Part shown: positions 36,247 to 45,905 of the stretch, one piece after another
Position numbering within the stretch: the stretch's first letter is position 1
Layout of the letters: every line of letters starts with the position of its first letter
Assembly: GCF_004342885.1 (NCBI RefSeq)
Contig: NZ_SMAB01000007.1
Span: 1-64,000 of the forward strand
Direction: 5' to 3'
Source: Tepidibacillus fermentans
GTDB taxonomy: Bacteria; Bacillota; Bacilli; Tepidibacillales; Tepidibacillaceae
DNA length: 64,000 bases
Notes under the pieces: generated by a model
What the model saw: the letters and a program-made list of their open reading frames with translations, nothing else
What the model was told of the DNA's origin: nothing
Databases searched by the model: none
Program-made: the position numbers and the translations under genes

Positions 36247-37424
36247 GGGTAAAACGATATGTTTCAAATACACTACCGCAAGCAATGGAACAGATTAAAG
36301 TGGAGTTAGGAGAAGATGCGATTATATTGCATACAAAAAAGATTAAGGTTGGAGGATTTTTGGGCTTTTTTGGAAAGGAAAAAGTAGAAGTGATCGCTGC
36401 AGTTGATCAAAAGAGTGAAAAATCACTTCCTAAAAATTCAACTTCATCACGACAGATCGAAAATGTGAATAAAATAAAAGGGTCGCAAACGGTTCACTCA
36501 TCTAATGATTCAGACCCCAATCAACCTTCAACACAATCTGATACAATCATTCAAGAGGTTAAAGACATCAAGAAACTAATGGTTCAACTGATGATGAACC
36601 AACAAAGCAATGGTGTGGATTCTAACTATTCTGATGAAGTAAAAGAAGTATATCAACGCCTGATTAAACAGGGAGTTGAAGAAGAACTTGCAGGAACTAT
36701 TATTTCAGAAGTTATACAAAATATAGGGGAAAATTACCAAAAAAAACATGTTTATGAAGTCACAATCCAAAAAATTATTGAAAAGTTGCGTAAGAATGGT
36801 ACGAATAAAGAAATTCAATCCCAAACGAAATTGATCCATGTCGTTGGACCAACTGGAGTAGGCAAAACGACGACGATCGCAAAACTAGCTGCTGAGAGTG
36901 TACTTAAACATCACAAAAAAATTGCCTTTATTACGGCAGATACATATCGTATTGCTGCTGTTGACCAACTCCGTACATATGCAGAGATATTAAACACACC
37001 TATTGAAGTGGTATTTTCACCACAAGATACAATAAAAGCTTTAGAAAAATTGAAAGATTATGATCTCATCTTTATGGATACTGCGGGTCGAAATTATCAT
37101 AATGAGATGTATATATCGGAGTTAAATCATCTTCTATCAACAAATTTTAAAAGTGAAACTTATTTAGTTTTAAGCTTAACTCACAAATATGAAGATATGC
37201 TTTCGATTCTTGAACGCTTTAAGAATGTTAAAATAGATAAATTATTATTTACTAAATTTGATGAGACGATAACCTATGGCGCCATTGTTAACATAGTTTC
37301 AAAATTTCCATATCAGGTGTCTTATCTAACAATTGGGCAAAATGTCCCGGATGATATCGAAATTTTTGATGAGGAGAAAATTGCGAAAGCCATTTTAGGA
37401 GGGGTGATCGGTGATAAGCAATGA
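36243..37424 (+). CDS. flhF: Flagellar SRP-type GTPase FlhF
   Basis: FlhF sets where flagella are built. An N-terminal B domain (VKRYVSNTLPQAMEQIKVEL) is followed by a low-complexity stretch and the SRP-like NG domain, with P-loop GPTGVGKT at 202-209, TADTYRIAAVDQLRTYAE, DTAGRN and a TKFDET specificity loop. It has 393 residues. The start is GTG at 36243, overlapping the flhA stop. flhG overlaps its 3' end. Confidence 0.95.
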   Translation: MRVKRYVSNTLPQAMEQIKVELGEDAIILHTKKIKVGGFLGFFGKEKVEVIAAVDQKSEKSLPKNSTSSRQIENVNKIKGSQTVHSSNDSDPNQPSTQSDTIIQEVKDIKKLMVQLMMNQQSNGVDSNYSDEVKEVYQRLIKQGVEEELAGTIISEVIQNIGENYQKKHVYEVTIQKIIEKLRKNGTNKEIQSQTKLIHVVGPTGVGKTTTIAKLAAESVLKHHKKIAFITADTYRIAAVDQLRTYAEILNTPIEVVFSPQDTIKALEKLKDYDLIFMDTAGRNYHNEMYISELNHLLSTNFKSETYLVLSLTHKYEDMLSILERFKNVKIDKLLFTKFDETITYGAIVNIVSKFPYQVSYLTIGQNVPDDIEIFDEEKIAKAILGGVIGDKQ

Positions 37425-38283
37425 TCAAGCAGAAAGCCTTCGAAGAAAATTACAAACCTCTCCTCAGAAAGTGCAATCAACTCGTGTAATTACGATCACG
37501 AGTGGTAAAGGTGGAGTAGGGAAATCGAATTTCACCTTAAACTTTGCATTGGCTTTATTGGACCATAACCACAAAACAACCATTCTAGATGCTGATATCG
37601 GTTTAGCAAATATCGATGTTTTAATGGGAGTTCATTCCAGATATACTTTACAAGATCTTTTAGAACAACGACTTGGTATTTGGGAAATTATTGAAAAAGG
37701 ACCTAAAGGTCTCAACTTCATTGCTGGAGGTTCAGATTTAGAATTGTTTATAAGTCAACAAAACCAGCAAAACGTGTCCTACCTATTTGAACAATTTCAA
37801 TTATTAAATGGACATGTTGATACCTTACTTGTAGATACGGGAGCAGGCATATCACCTGAATCATTAAAGTTTATGCTCTCTTCTGATGAAGTGTTCTTGG
37901 TTACTACTCCCGAACCAACAGCGATTACGGATGCCTATGCGATCATTAAAATGATTCATTCCAGGGAAAAAACAAAAAAAGTCTCTTTAATTATTAATCG
38001 GTCCTCTGATGAAAAAGAAGCGCTTAGTACAGCAAATCGTATCCGGATCGTTTCAAAAAACTTTTTAGATTTTGATATCCATTACCTTGGATATATCACT
38101 AACGATGAACATGTATCAAAAGCAGTAAAGAGACAGGAGCCATTTTATTTATCCTATCCTAATAGTAAGGCTAGTAAAAACATAAGAACAATTGTTGAAA
38201 AGTACATTCAAAAACAAGAACCATATCCAATAGGTGGAACAAAAGCTTTTTTGGAAAAAATGTATTCCTTGTTTCGTAGATAG
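37411..38283 (+). CDS. flhG: Flagellar number/placement ATPase FlhG (YlxH)
   Basis: This MinD/ParA-like ATPase stimulates FlhF and limits flagellar number. The deviant Walker A is SGKGGVGKSNFTLNFA, followed by DADIGLANIDVLMG and DTGAGISPESLKF. The C-terminus has the amphipathic helix typical of membrane-binding MinD relatives. It has 290 residues. The start is GTG at 37411, inside the end of flhF. Confidence 0.95.
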   Translation: MISNDQAESLRRKLQTSPQKVQSTRVITITSGKGGVGKSNFTLNFALALLDHNHKTTILDADIGLANIDVLMGVHSRYTLQDLLEQRLGIWEIIEKGPKGLNFIAGGSDLELFISQQNQQNVSYLFEQFQLLNGHVDTLLVDTGAGISPESLKFMLSSDEVFLVTTPEPTAITDAYAIIKMIHSREKTKKVSLIINRSSDEKEALSTANRIRIVSKNFLDFDIHYLGYITNDEHVSKAVKRQEPFYLSYPNSKASKNIRTIVEKYIQKQEPYPIGGTKAFLEKMYSLFRR

Positions 38284-38293
38284 GAGTGATGGT

Positions 38294-39391
38294 TTGACAA
38301 AAGTACGTGCACTCGTTGTCGATGACTCTTTTTTCATGAGAAAGTTAATCTCTGATCTTTTGTCGAAAAGTGGACTTATTGAAGTTGTTGATACAGCTAA
38401 AGATGGGATAGAAGCAATTGACAAAATAAAAAAGTTAAAACCAGATGTCGTTACCCTCGACGTTGAGATGCCAAGGATGAATGGGTTGGAAGCACTAGAA
38501 CAAATTATGAAAAACCATCCTGTCCCGATCATTATGGTAAGTAGTCTTACAAAAACAGGAACAGACACTACGATCCATGCACTACAACTTGGGGCCTTTG
38601 ACTTTATTGCGAAACCATCAGGAGCAATATCGTTTGACATTGCAAAAGTAAAAGATGAATTGGTTGATAAGATATTAATTGCGTATCGACAAAAGGAAAA
38701 ATGGATCAGGCAGTGGAATATAAATAAGAAAGGTTTTATTAGTATACGAAATCAAACTCAAAAGTATATTGAGCAGCTTAAAGATAATCAGAACATTCAA
38801 GGAATTGTGGCGATCGGTACATCAACCGGTGGACCAAAAGCTTTACAAGAAGTTGTTACAAAATTACCTAAAAATATTCCTTATGCGATTCTGATTGTTC
38901 AACATATGCCAGCAGGCTTTACAAAGTCACTTGCTACCCGTTTAGATTCTATTTCAGAAATTCATGTAGTGGAAGCAGAAGATAAACAAGCTTTACAACC
39001 TGGAACGGCATACATTGCACCAGGCGACTATCATATGGTTGTGGAACGACAATCCAACCAATATTTCATTCGATTGAATCAAAATGATCCTGTTGGTGGA
39101 CATCGACCATCTGTGGATGTATTATTCAAGTCATTATCGGATGTACCTCTAAATAAAGTAATGGTCATTATGACCGGGATGGGAAGTGATGGAACGAAAG
39201 GACTTCAATCGATGCACAAAGATGGAAATGTGATAAGGATTGCAGAAGATGAAAGCACTTGTGTTGTTTTTGGAATGCCAAAATCTGCAATTAAAAGTGG
39301 AGTGATAGATATGATTGTTCCTTTATATGATATTGCAAATAAAATCGTAGAAACGATACAAAAACAAAGAGGGTGGCAATCATGGAATTAA
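38294..39391 (+). CDS. cheB: Chemotaxis glutamate methylesterase CheB
   Basis: CheB removes methyl groups from, and deamidates, chemoreceptors. The receiver domain has VVDDSFFMR and phosphoacceptor Asp56. The methylesterase domain has the catalytic triad Ser177 (GTSTGGPKAL), His204 (QHMPAGFT) and Asp299 (MTGMGSDGTKG). The start is a TTG at 38294, seven bases after TAGGAG; the frame also runs upstream inside flhG without a ribosome site. It has 365 residues and overlaps cheA slightly. Confidence 0.96.
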   Translation: MTKVRALVVDDSFFMRKLISDLLSKSGLIEVVDTAKDGIEAIDKIKKLKPDVVTLDVEMPRMNGLEALEQIMKNHPVPIIMVSSLTKTGTDTTIHALQLGAFDFIAKPSGAISFDIAKVKDELVDKILIAYRQKEKWIRQWNINKKGFISIRNQTQKYIEQLKDNQNIQGIVAIGTSTGGPKALQEVVTKLPKNIPYAILIVQHMPAGFTKSLATRLDSISEIHVVEAEDKQALQPGTAYIAPGDYHMVVERQSNQYFIRLNQNDPVGGHRPSVDVLFKSLSDVPLNKVMVIMTGMGSDGTKGLQSMHKDGNVIRIAEDESTCVVFGMPKSAIKSGVIDMIVPLYDIANKIVETIQKQRGWQSWN

Positions 39392-41397
39392 ATCAATATC
39401 TTGATATTTTTTTAGAAGAATCAAAAGAACATTTGCAAAATTTAAATGAAAAATTATTAGCACTGGAAACGGATACTCAAAATACTGATCTTGTCAATGA
39501 AATCTTTCGATCTGCCCATACATTAAAAGGAATGGCTGCAACGATGGGCTTTGAAAAAATGGCAAGCTTAACCCATGAGATGGAAAATGTGCTCGATCAG
39601 GTCCGAAATCATAAAAAAGTCGTAGATTCAAATATGATGGATGTTATTTTTCATTGTGTAGATCGCTTAGAAAAAATGGTCGAAATGATCGTAAATGAAG
39701 GTCATGATCAAGTTGATACTGAAGATCTCATTACACAACTTGAAACCATATTATCAGGAAATCCAGTACATGATTTGAAAGAAGTGAATTCAAATCATTC
39801 TACTACAACAAATAATCTACAAAGTCAAACATTACTTACGTTTGATGAATATGAATTAACGGTACTTTTACAGTCGATGGAATCTGATTTTTCTATTTAT
39901 CAAATTCAAGTGAATCTTGATGAAGAAACAATTCTCAAATCAGCTAGAGCCTTTATGGTCTTTAAGGAACTAGAGAATTATGGAGAAATTCTTAAGTCGA
40001 ATCCACCAGTAGAAGAAATTGAAAACGATGAATTTGGTAATGATTTTACGATTATACTGATTTCGAAAAAGAATCAAGAAGAAATCCGAAAAGCGATTCT
40101 AAATATTTCTGAGATTCAATCAATTCATATTCTAGAAATAAAAAAAGATCAACTCACAAGTCAAAATCAACATATGGAAACTCAAACGGTCGAAAAGAAT
40201 AGCAATAAATCATCAGCAGGTACGAATGGCCAACAGAAAAAACATTTGTCGGCAAAAACGATTCGAGTTGATATTGAGCGTTTAGATGAATTGATGAATC
40301 TATTTAGCGAACTTGTGATCGATCGGGGACGTCTGGAACAGTTAGCAAATGAAATCAATCATGCTGAACTAACAGATACTGTAGAGCATATGAATAGAAT
40401 TAGCAGTAATCTACAAAATATTATTCTTAACCTTCGAATGGTTCCAGTTGAGCAAGTATTTAATCGTTTTCCCAGGATGGTTCGTGATTTGGCAAAGGAA
40501 TTAAATAAGAAAGTAAATCTAAATATTTTTGGTGCAGAAACCGAACTTGATCGCACAGTAATTGATGAGATTGGTGATCCACTCGTTCATTTACTTCGAA
40601 ATGCAGTGGATCATGGACTTGAATCGGTTGAAGAAAGAATTAAAAATCATAAACCTGAAGAGGGAGAAATTACTTTAAAAGCGTACCATAGTGGCAATTA
40701 TGTTTTTATTGAAATTACTGATGATGGACGGGGAATTAATCGAGAAAAAGTGTTAAATAAAGCGATTGAAAAAAAATTAATTACGAGAGAAGAAGGGAAC
40801 CAGCTATCTGACAAACAAGTATATAATCTTCTTTTCCAGTCGGGATTTAGCACTGCCGAGAAGGTTTCCGATATCTCAGGTCGTGGAGTAGGACTTGATG
40901 TTGTAAAAAACAAAATTGAAACTCTAGGTGGATTTGTTACTGTCGATTCAACACCTGGAAAAGGGACAACATTCATTATCCAACTCCCATTAACATTGTC
41001 GATTATTTCTGCAATGCTCGTTCAAATACAGAGAGAAAAATATGCGATTCCTTTAAGTTCAATTATTGAGACGGCTATTTATAAGGAAAAAGATATCATG
41101 TATGCTCATAAGCAACAAGTCATTGATTTTCGCGGCCATATAGTTCCCTTAATCCCATTAAAACAGATTTTTGCTGTTCCAGATGGAGAAATTGAAGAAG
41201 AGGATATCTCTGTGGTAATTGTTCGAAAAGGAGATAAAATGGCTGGTTTAGTCGTCGACTCTTTCATTGGTCAACAAGAAATTGTTTTGAAATCATTAGG
41301 TTCTTATTTACCTAACGTTTTTGCTATTTCGGGAGCAACGATTCTTGGTGATGGACAAGTCGCTTTAATTATTGATACAAATGCTTTGATAAAATAG
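39382..41397 (+). CDS. cheA: Chemotaxis histidine kinase CheA
   Basis: CheA phosphorylates CheY and CheB in response to receptors. The Hpt domain carries phospho-His46 (RSAHTLKGMAATMG). It is followed by a CheY-binding P2 region (about 150-265), a dimerisation helix pair, the HATPase domain with VHLLRNAVDHGLESVEERIK and DDGRGINREKV, and the CheW-like P5 domain. It has 671 residues from the ATG at 39382; a GTG three codons upstream is less likely. Confidence 0.97.
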   Translation: MELNQYLDIFLEESKEHLQNLNEKLLALETDTQNTDLVNEIFRSAHTLKGMAATMGFEKMASLTHEMENVLDQVRNHKKVVDSNMMDVIFHCVDRLEKMVEMIVNEGHDQVDTEDLITQLETILSGNPVHDLKEVNSNHSTTTNNLQSQTLLTFDEYELTVLLQSMESDFSIYQIQVNLDEETILKSARAFMVFKELENYGEILKSNPPVEEIENDEFGNDFTIILISKKNQEEIRKAILNISEIQSIHILEIKKDQLTSQNQHMETQTVEKNSNKSSAGTNGQQKKHLSAKTIRVDIERLDELMNLFSELVIDRGRLEQLANEINHAELTDTVEHMNRISSNLQNIILNLRMVPVEQVFNRFPRMVRDLAKELNKKVNLNIFGAETELDRTVIDEIGDPLVHLLRNAVDHGLESVEERIKNHKPEEGEITLKAYHSGNYVFIEITDDGRGINREKVLNKAIEKKLITREEGNQLSDKQVYNLLFQSGFSTAEKVSDISGRGVGLDVVKNKIETLGGFVTVDSTPGKGTTFIIQLPLTLSIISAMLVQIQREKYAIPLSSIIETAIYKEKDIMYAHKQQVIDFRGHIVPLIPLKQIFAVPDGEIEEEDISVVIVRKGDKMAGLVVDSFIGQQEIVLKSLGSYLPNVFAISGATILGDGQVALIIDTNALIK

Positions 41398-41408
41398 GGG
41401 GAATATTT

Positions 41409-41888
41409 ATGAATCAACAAGTAGATCAAAATCTTGGTGAAGTGAAGGTAATTGTTTTTCGTTTAGATTCTGAGGAATATGGGGTTGATGTTCAACAAGT
41501 AAAATCAATTGAACGAATGGAACACATTACAAGAGTTCCAAATACCCCATCCTTTGTAAAAGGAGTCATTAATTTACGTGGAGTGATTATCCCAATTATT
41601 GATTTGAGAAATCGTCTTGGTATTTCAGAAAAAGAATATAACGATTCGACCCGCATAATCATCGTTCATGTAGAAGAGATGGAGGTTGGGTTGATTGTCG
41701 ATGCTGCGAATGATGTGATCGATATTCCAGATAGTGCCATTGAGCCACCACCAAAAGTTGTTGGTGGAGTTGAAGCCGTTTATTTGCGGGGGGTAGCAAA
41801 ATTAACAAACCGACTTCTTATCTTGTTAAACCTTGATAAAATTTTAAATGCAGATGAATTGAAACAACTAGAAAAGTTTGGGGCATAA
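41409..41888 (+). CDS. cheW: Chemotaxis coupling protein CheW
   Basis: The 159-residue SH3-like adaptor links receptors to CheA. Conserved parts are FRLDSEEYGVDVQQVKSIER, ITRVPNTPSFVKGVINLRG and VIPIIDLRNRLG. It follows cheA by 11 bases with GGGG as its ribosome site. Confidence 0.97.
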   Translation: MNQQVDQNLGEVKVIVFRLDSEEYGVDVQQVKSIERMEHITRVPNTPSFVKGVINLRGVIIPIIDLRNRLGISEKEYNDSTRIIIVHVEEMEVGLIVDAANDVIDIPDSAIEPPPKVVGGVEAVYLRGVAKLTNRLLILLNLDKILNADELKQLEKFGA

Positions 41889-41890
41889 CT

Positions 41891-42514
41891 ATGACGAAAG
41901 AGCTACATGAATTAAAAGATATTCAGCTTGATTTTCTGAAAGAAGTTGGTAATATTGGGGCAGCTCACGCGGCTACTGCACTTTCAAAAATGATCAAAAA
42001 AACAATAGAGATGAATGTTCCAAAAGTTAAAATATTACCTTTTGAAGAGGTAGAAGAGTTATTGGGCGGTTCAGACCAAATTATGGTTTGTATCTTTCTA
42101 CGAGTTGAAGGAGATGCCCCTGGGAATATGTTGTTTATGATGACCATTGATTCTGCGAAAAAACTTCTGAAAGAAATATTAGGACCCATGGCAAACCAAC
42201 AGAAGTTTTTTTCTGACTTAGAAAATTCTGCTCTTAATGAGCTTGGTAACATATTAGCAGGTTCCTATCTCTCATCGCTTGCGGATTTCACGAATCTCAA
42301 ACTATATCCTACTGTTCCAGCCATAACGATTGATATGGTAGGAGCAATTCTAAGTTTTGGATTAATTCAAGTCAGTCAGTTTAGTGATGTAGCCATTGTC
42401 ATCGATACGACTTTTTTTGAAGGACAGCAGCTTGTAGAAGGCCATTTTTTCTTAATACCAGATACAGAATCATTTTCTACATTATTTTCTGCATTAGGAG
42501 TGCCGTGGGAATGA
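41891..42514 (+). CDS. cheC: CheY-P phosphatase CheC
   Basis: CheC dephosphorylates CheY-P and, bound to CheD, forms an adaptation system separate from methylation. The 207-residue protein has the two phosphatase motifs, EVGNIGAAHAATALSK near 16-31 and ALNELGNILAGSYLSSLAD. It begins two bases after the cheW stop, and its TGA overlaps the cheD ATG. Confidence 0.95.
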   Translation: MTKELHELKDIQLDFLKEVGNIGAAHAATALSKMIKKTIEMNVPKVKILPFEEVEELLGGSDQIMVCIFLRVEGDAPGNMLFMMTIDSAKKLLKEILGPMANQQKFFSDLENSALNELGNILAGSYLSSLADFTNLKLYPTVPAITIDMVGAILSFGLIQVSQFSDVAIVIDTTFFEGQQLVEGHFFLIPDTESFSTLFSALGVPWE

Positions 42515-42999
42515 CAAATGTAATAAAAGTAGGAATGGCTGACTTAAATACTGTAACTGCTCCTAATCGTATTCGGACAACTGGATTAGGTTCTTGTGTG
42601 GGAATTGTACTATATGATCCAGTAACTAGGATTGGTGGCATGGCTCATATTATGTTACCATCATCAGAGATGGTACGGGTAGGTAAGATAAATAAAGCGA
42701 AATATGCAGATACAGCAATTCCCTTATTATTGGATGAAATGACGAATTTAGGAGCAAAAAAAGGCTTAATTATTGCAAAAATTGCTGGTGGAGCTCAGAT
42801 GTTTCAATTTCAATCCCAAAATGACATGATGAGAATTGGTCCAAGAAATGTAGAAGCAACAAAAGAGACCTTAAAGAAATTAGGTATATCGATTGTTGCA
42901 GAAGATACAGGAGGTAATTTTGGCCGAACAATTGAATTGGATACACTTAGTGGGATTTTATATATTAGAACAGTAAATAAAGGTGTTCAGGAAATATGA
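42511..42999 (+). CDS. cheD: Chemoreceptor glutamine deamidase CheD
   Basis: CheD deamidates receptor glutamines and stimulates CheC. The catalytic Cys29 (TTGLGSCVGIVLYD) and His46 (GGMAHIMLP) are present. The ATG at 42511 overlaps the cheC stop (ATGA) and is ten bases from AGGAG; a GTG two codons upstream (42505) is the alternative. It has 162 residues from the ATG. Confidence 0.95.
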   Translation: MTNVIKVGMADLNTVTAPNRIRTTGLGSCVGIVLYDPVTRIGGMAHIMLPSSEMVRVGKINKAKYADTAIPLLLDEMTNLGAKKGLIIAKIAGGAQMFQFQSQNDMMRIGPRNVEATKETLKKLGISIVAEDTGGNFGRTIELDTLSGILYIRTVNKGVQEI

Positions 43000-43391
43000 A
43001 ATCGATCAAGAAAAGAAAATTTGAACTACTTCTTGCGTTTAGTATATCAATCTTAATCTTTATCATGAATTCACGTTTAAATCTGTTTTCCACAGCCTTT
43101 GTTCGCAGTATCTTTGCATTTGTTTTTTTCTATTTTTTTACTTGGTTGTTAAGAGAACTTTATCTTGTTTTTGGTACTCGTCAAAAAGAAAATGCTAATT
43201 ACCAACATATCGAGTTAACGACTACTCAAGATGATGATCAGAAGTTATTTGAAGAAATATACCAAACAGATGATCAAAAAAAATCAAATCTAATTGACTT
43301 CCAACCATTAGAGTTTGAAAAAATCAAAACTGATGAGCAAAATATCGAGCAAATTGTAAAAGGAGTACGAGTTTGGTCCCATGATGATTAA
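42996..43391 (+). CDS. Uncharacterised membrane protein between cheD and sigD
   Basis: The 131-residue protein has two closely spaced N-terminal hydrophobic segments (about 10-27 and 36-58) containing an Arg-rich RSIFAFVFFYFFTWLLREL core, and then a highly acidic, hydrophilic tail to the C-terminus (QDDDQKLFEEIYQ). I do not recognise a family. Its ATG overlaps the cheD stop and sigD follows after 17 bases, so it belongs to the operon. The B. subtilis operon lacks a gene here. A role in motility is inferred only from position. Confidence 0.8.
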   Translation: MKSIKKRKFELLLAFSISILIFIMNSRLNLFSTAFVRSIFAFVFFYFFTWLLRELYLVFGTRQKENANYQHIELTTTQDDDQKLFEEIYQTDDQKKSNLIDFQPLEFEKIKTDEQNIEQIVKGVRVWSHDD

Positions 43392-43408
43392 GAGAGGAGT
43401 TTCATCTC

Positions 43409-44179
43409 ATGCAAAGTCAACAAGAAGTGAATATTGAACATCTATGGGAACAGTGGCGGCATGATGAGAATTTAGAGGCTTATCATCAATTAGTAAACTA
43501 TTATATTGGAATCGTAGACCAAATTGTTTTAAAGATGCAACCCTCAATTTCAGACCAAGTCACTTATGATGAATTAAGAAGCCATGGAATGATCGGATTT
43601 TTAGATGCTCTAAAAAAATTCGATTATCAGAAAGGTTATCAGTTTGAAACCTATGCCTCACTAAGGATCAGGGGTTCAATTCTTGATGGGCTACGTCAAA
43701 CAGATTGGATTCCTCGTTCCATCCGGGAAAAGGCAAAAAAAATTCAGAGGGCTTACCAAGAACTAGAGCAAAAGTACTTAAGAAGTGTCACCGACAAAGA
43801 AGTGAGTGAGTATCTTCATCTTTCACTTGAAGCGTTTTATCAACAATTAAAGGAAACTTCTTTTTTGCATTGTTTGTCTCTTGATGAGCCAATAGATTTT
43901 GAACAGGAAACAACACGTGCAACCCGATTAGAAGATCCACGTCAAAATCTTGATGCAAAAATCAGTCGTGAATTTGTTCGAGATGTTTTAGCCAAATCGA
44001 TTGATCGCTTACCTGAAAAAGAAAAATTAGTAATCACTTTATACTATTATGAAGAACTGAATATTACGGAGATATCTGAAATTCTAGGATTATCACCTTC
44101 AAGAATTTCTCAATTGCATACAAAAGCAATCTACCGTTTAAGAGGTTCATTAGGACGAATGAAAAATCAATTATTTTAA
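43409..44179 (+). CDS. sigD: RNA polymerase sigma factor SigD (FliA family)
   Basis: SigD transcribes late flagellar, chemotaxis and autolysin genes. In its 256 residues, region 2 has YDELRSHGMIGFLDALKKFD and YQFETYASLRIRGSILDGLR followed by QTDWIPRS. Region 4 has LPEKEKLVITLYYYEELNIT and SEILGLSPSRISQLHTKAIY. AGAGAGGAG lies upstream of the ATG. It is near the end of the operon, as in B. subtilis, where position affects how much SigD is made. Confidence 0.97.
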   Translation: MQSQQEVNIEHLWEQWRHDENLEAYHQLVNYYIGIVDQIVLKMQPSISDQVTYDELRSHGMIGFLDALKKFDYQKGYQFETYASLRIRGSILDGLRQTDWIPRSIREKAKKIQRAYQELEQKYLRSVTDKEVSEYLHLSLEAFYQQLKETSFLHCLSLDEPIDFEQETTRATRLEDPRQNLDAKISREFVRDVLAKSIDRLPEKEKLVITLYYYEELNITEISEILGLSPSRISQLHTKAIYRLRGSLGRMKNQLF

Positions 44180-44205
44180 GAGTTTATTATAAGGATGGGC
44201 GAATC

Positions 44206-45621
44206 ATGACGTGGAAATTAACAGATCTCAATGAAATCGTCAAAGTGAAAATTGATCAATCTGATATGGTCGCGATCCTCTCAATTCGAGAAGATGAACG
44301 TTTAAATGAAGAGATCCCTTTACATTTAATGATCGAGCTTTTAAAACAACAGCAAATTATTTATGGTATCGATGAGCAATTATTATCACTCATTTGCAAA
44401 CACCCTTTATCATATAGTGAAAAACAAATAGAAATAGCAAAGGGTTTAAAACCGATACACGGAGAGAATGCAAAAATCAAATGGGTGATATTAGAGGAAA
44501 AAGAACGGAATAAACCAAAAGTAGTAGAAGGGGATCGAGTTGATTATTATTCAGTCAATACCATTATTAATGTAAAAAAAGGTGAATTAATCGCACAAAA
44601 AATTCCTGCTACCAAAGGAGAAGAGGGGAAAACGGTTAGAGGAAAAACAATACCAGCAAAACCTGGAAAAGATCTCTCCTTTAAAATAGGAAAAAATGTC
44701 GTGTTAAATGAAACGAAAGACAGTATTTACGCTTCAGTGGATGGTCAAGTTGTCATTGACGATAAGGTTCAGGTACTACCTATTTATGAAGTAAAGGGAG
44801 ATGTAGACTTTAGCGTAGGAAATATTGATTTTGTTGGTACTGTCATTGTAAGTGGGAATGTTTTAGATGGTTTCAAAATACATGCTTTAGATGATATTAA
44901 AATTTTTGGATATGTAGAAGGTGCGGAATTAATCTCAAAACGCGGGAATATCGAAATACAACAAGGAGTTATCGGCTATCAACGATCAACCATCAGAGCA
45001 GCTAAAAGTGTTAAGGCTTTATACATTATGGACGCAACGGTGTATGCTGGTGAAAATGTACATATTTCGCAAAGTATCATGCGTAGTGAAATCATCGCAG
45101 GAAAAGAAGTCATTTGCTTAGGAACAAAGGGATTGATTGTTGGTGGACAAACCAATGCCGGTACAAAGGTGATTGCTTCCATCATTGGAAATCATTTAGC
45201 GACACCAACATCGATTGAAGTAGGAATTAATCCAATGTTACGAGAAGAATTAAGAGAATTACAAGAAAAAAAGCGGGAAAATTTTCAATTATTTGATAAA
45301 ATAGAAAAAGCAATACATTTTATCAATCGACTTCAAAGAACAATGGGTGATTTACCACCTAATAAACAGAGTTTACTCACTGAACTTTTGAATCAAAAAT
45401 CGTTGATTGAGAAACGTATGAAAGAATTAGATCTTCGAGAAAAAACAATTGAAATAAACATGAATATGAATGATCAATCGAGCATTGAGGTACAAAATGT
45501 AATCTATCCTGGTGTGAAACTCGTGATCGGAAAACAGCGAAAATTTATCAAGGATGTGCATAAGTGCGTAAAATTCATTTTTGAAGAAGGGGAAATTGTG
45601 TCACGACAATTACTTCCTTAA
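44206..45621 (+). CDS. FapA-like protein (DUF342)
   Basis: The 471-residue protein belongs to the DUF342/FapA group, polymer-forming-like proteins with a central right-handed beta-helix. Recognisable segments are IPATKGEEGKTVRGKTIPAK, DFSVGNIDFVGTVIVSGNVL, and SKRGNIEIQQGVIG, followed by a C-terminal coiled coil (about 345-410). Relatives occur next to flagellar sigma genes in many Firmicutes and have been linked to flagellar or cell-envelope regulation. The function here is unknown. AAGGATG precedes the ATG. Confidence 0.85.
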   Translation: MTWKLTDLNEIVKVKIDQSDMVAILSIREDERLNEEIPLHLMIELLKQQQIIYGIDEQLLSLICKHPLSYSEKQIEIAKGLKPIHGENAKIKWVILEEKERNKPKVVEGDRVDYYSVNTIINVKKGELIAQKIPATKGEEGKTVRGKTIPAKPGKDLSFKIGKNVVLNETKDSIYASVDGQVVIDDKVQVLPIYEVKGDVDFSVGNIDFVGTVIVSGNVLDGFKIHALDDIKIFGYVEGAELISKRGNIEIQQGVIGYQRSTIRAAKSVKALYIMDATVYAGENVHISQSIMRSEIIAGKEVICLGTKGLIVGGQTNAGTKVIASIIGNHLATPTSIEVGINPMLREELRELQEKKRENFQLFDKIEKAIHFINRLQRTMGDLPPNKQSLLTELLNQKSLIEKRMKELDLREKTIEINMNMNDQSSIEVQNVIYPGVKLVIGKQRKFIKDVHKCVKFIFEEGEIVSRQLLP

Positions 45622-45634
45622 GGAGGTATGTAGT

Positions 45635-45886
45635 TTGAGTTTAAAAGTGATCGAATTACAATTGGCACTACCGAAAACACAAACCGTAGGTCAAATTCAA
45701 AAGCAAATTCAGCAAACAGATCTAATCAACCAAAGCCATCTGAAAACACAGACAAAAAAAATAGAGGCCAAACGAAAAAGAAAAACTGAAGAGTTGAAAA
45801 AGAGTTTATTACAAGAACATAACACATTAAGAAGCCCGAAAAATCATGAACAAACTAAGGGTAGATTCATAGACTTAGAATTATAA
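45635..45886 (+). CDS. Small basic hypothetical protein
   Basis: The 83-residue protein starts at a TTG (45635) seven bases after TAAGGAGG; a longer reading would run inside the previous gene. The sequence is hydrophilic and very basic in the middle (KTQTKKIEAKRKRKTEELKK), with a predicted helix. No family is recognised. Its strong ribosome site and place between fapA-like and swrB-like genes argue that it is real. Confidence 0.65.
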   Translation: MSLKVIELQLALPKTQTVGQIQKQIQQTDLINQSHLKTQTKKIEAKRKRKTEELKKSLLQEHNTLRSPKNHEQTKGRFIDLEL

Positions 45887-45905
45887 TGAAGTGATTGGTG
45901 ATCAT

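Noticed and set aside
38149-38640. 163-codon minus-strand open frame across the flhG-cheB junction
   Set aside because: It overlaps two conserved genes in antisense; the amino-acid pattern is that expected of a shadow frame.
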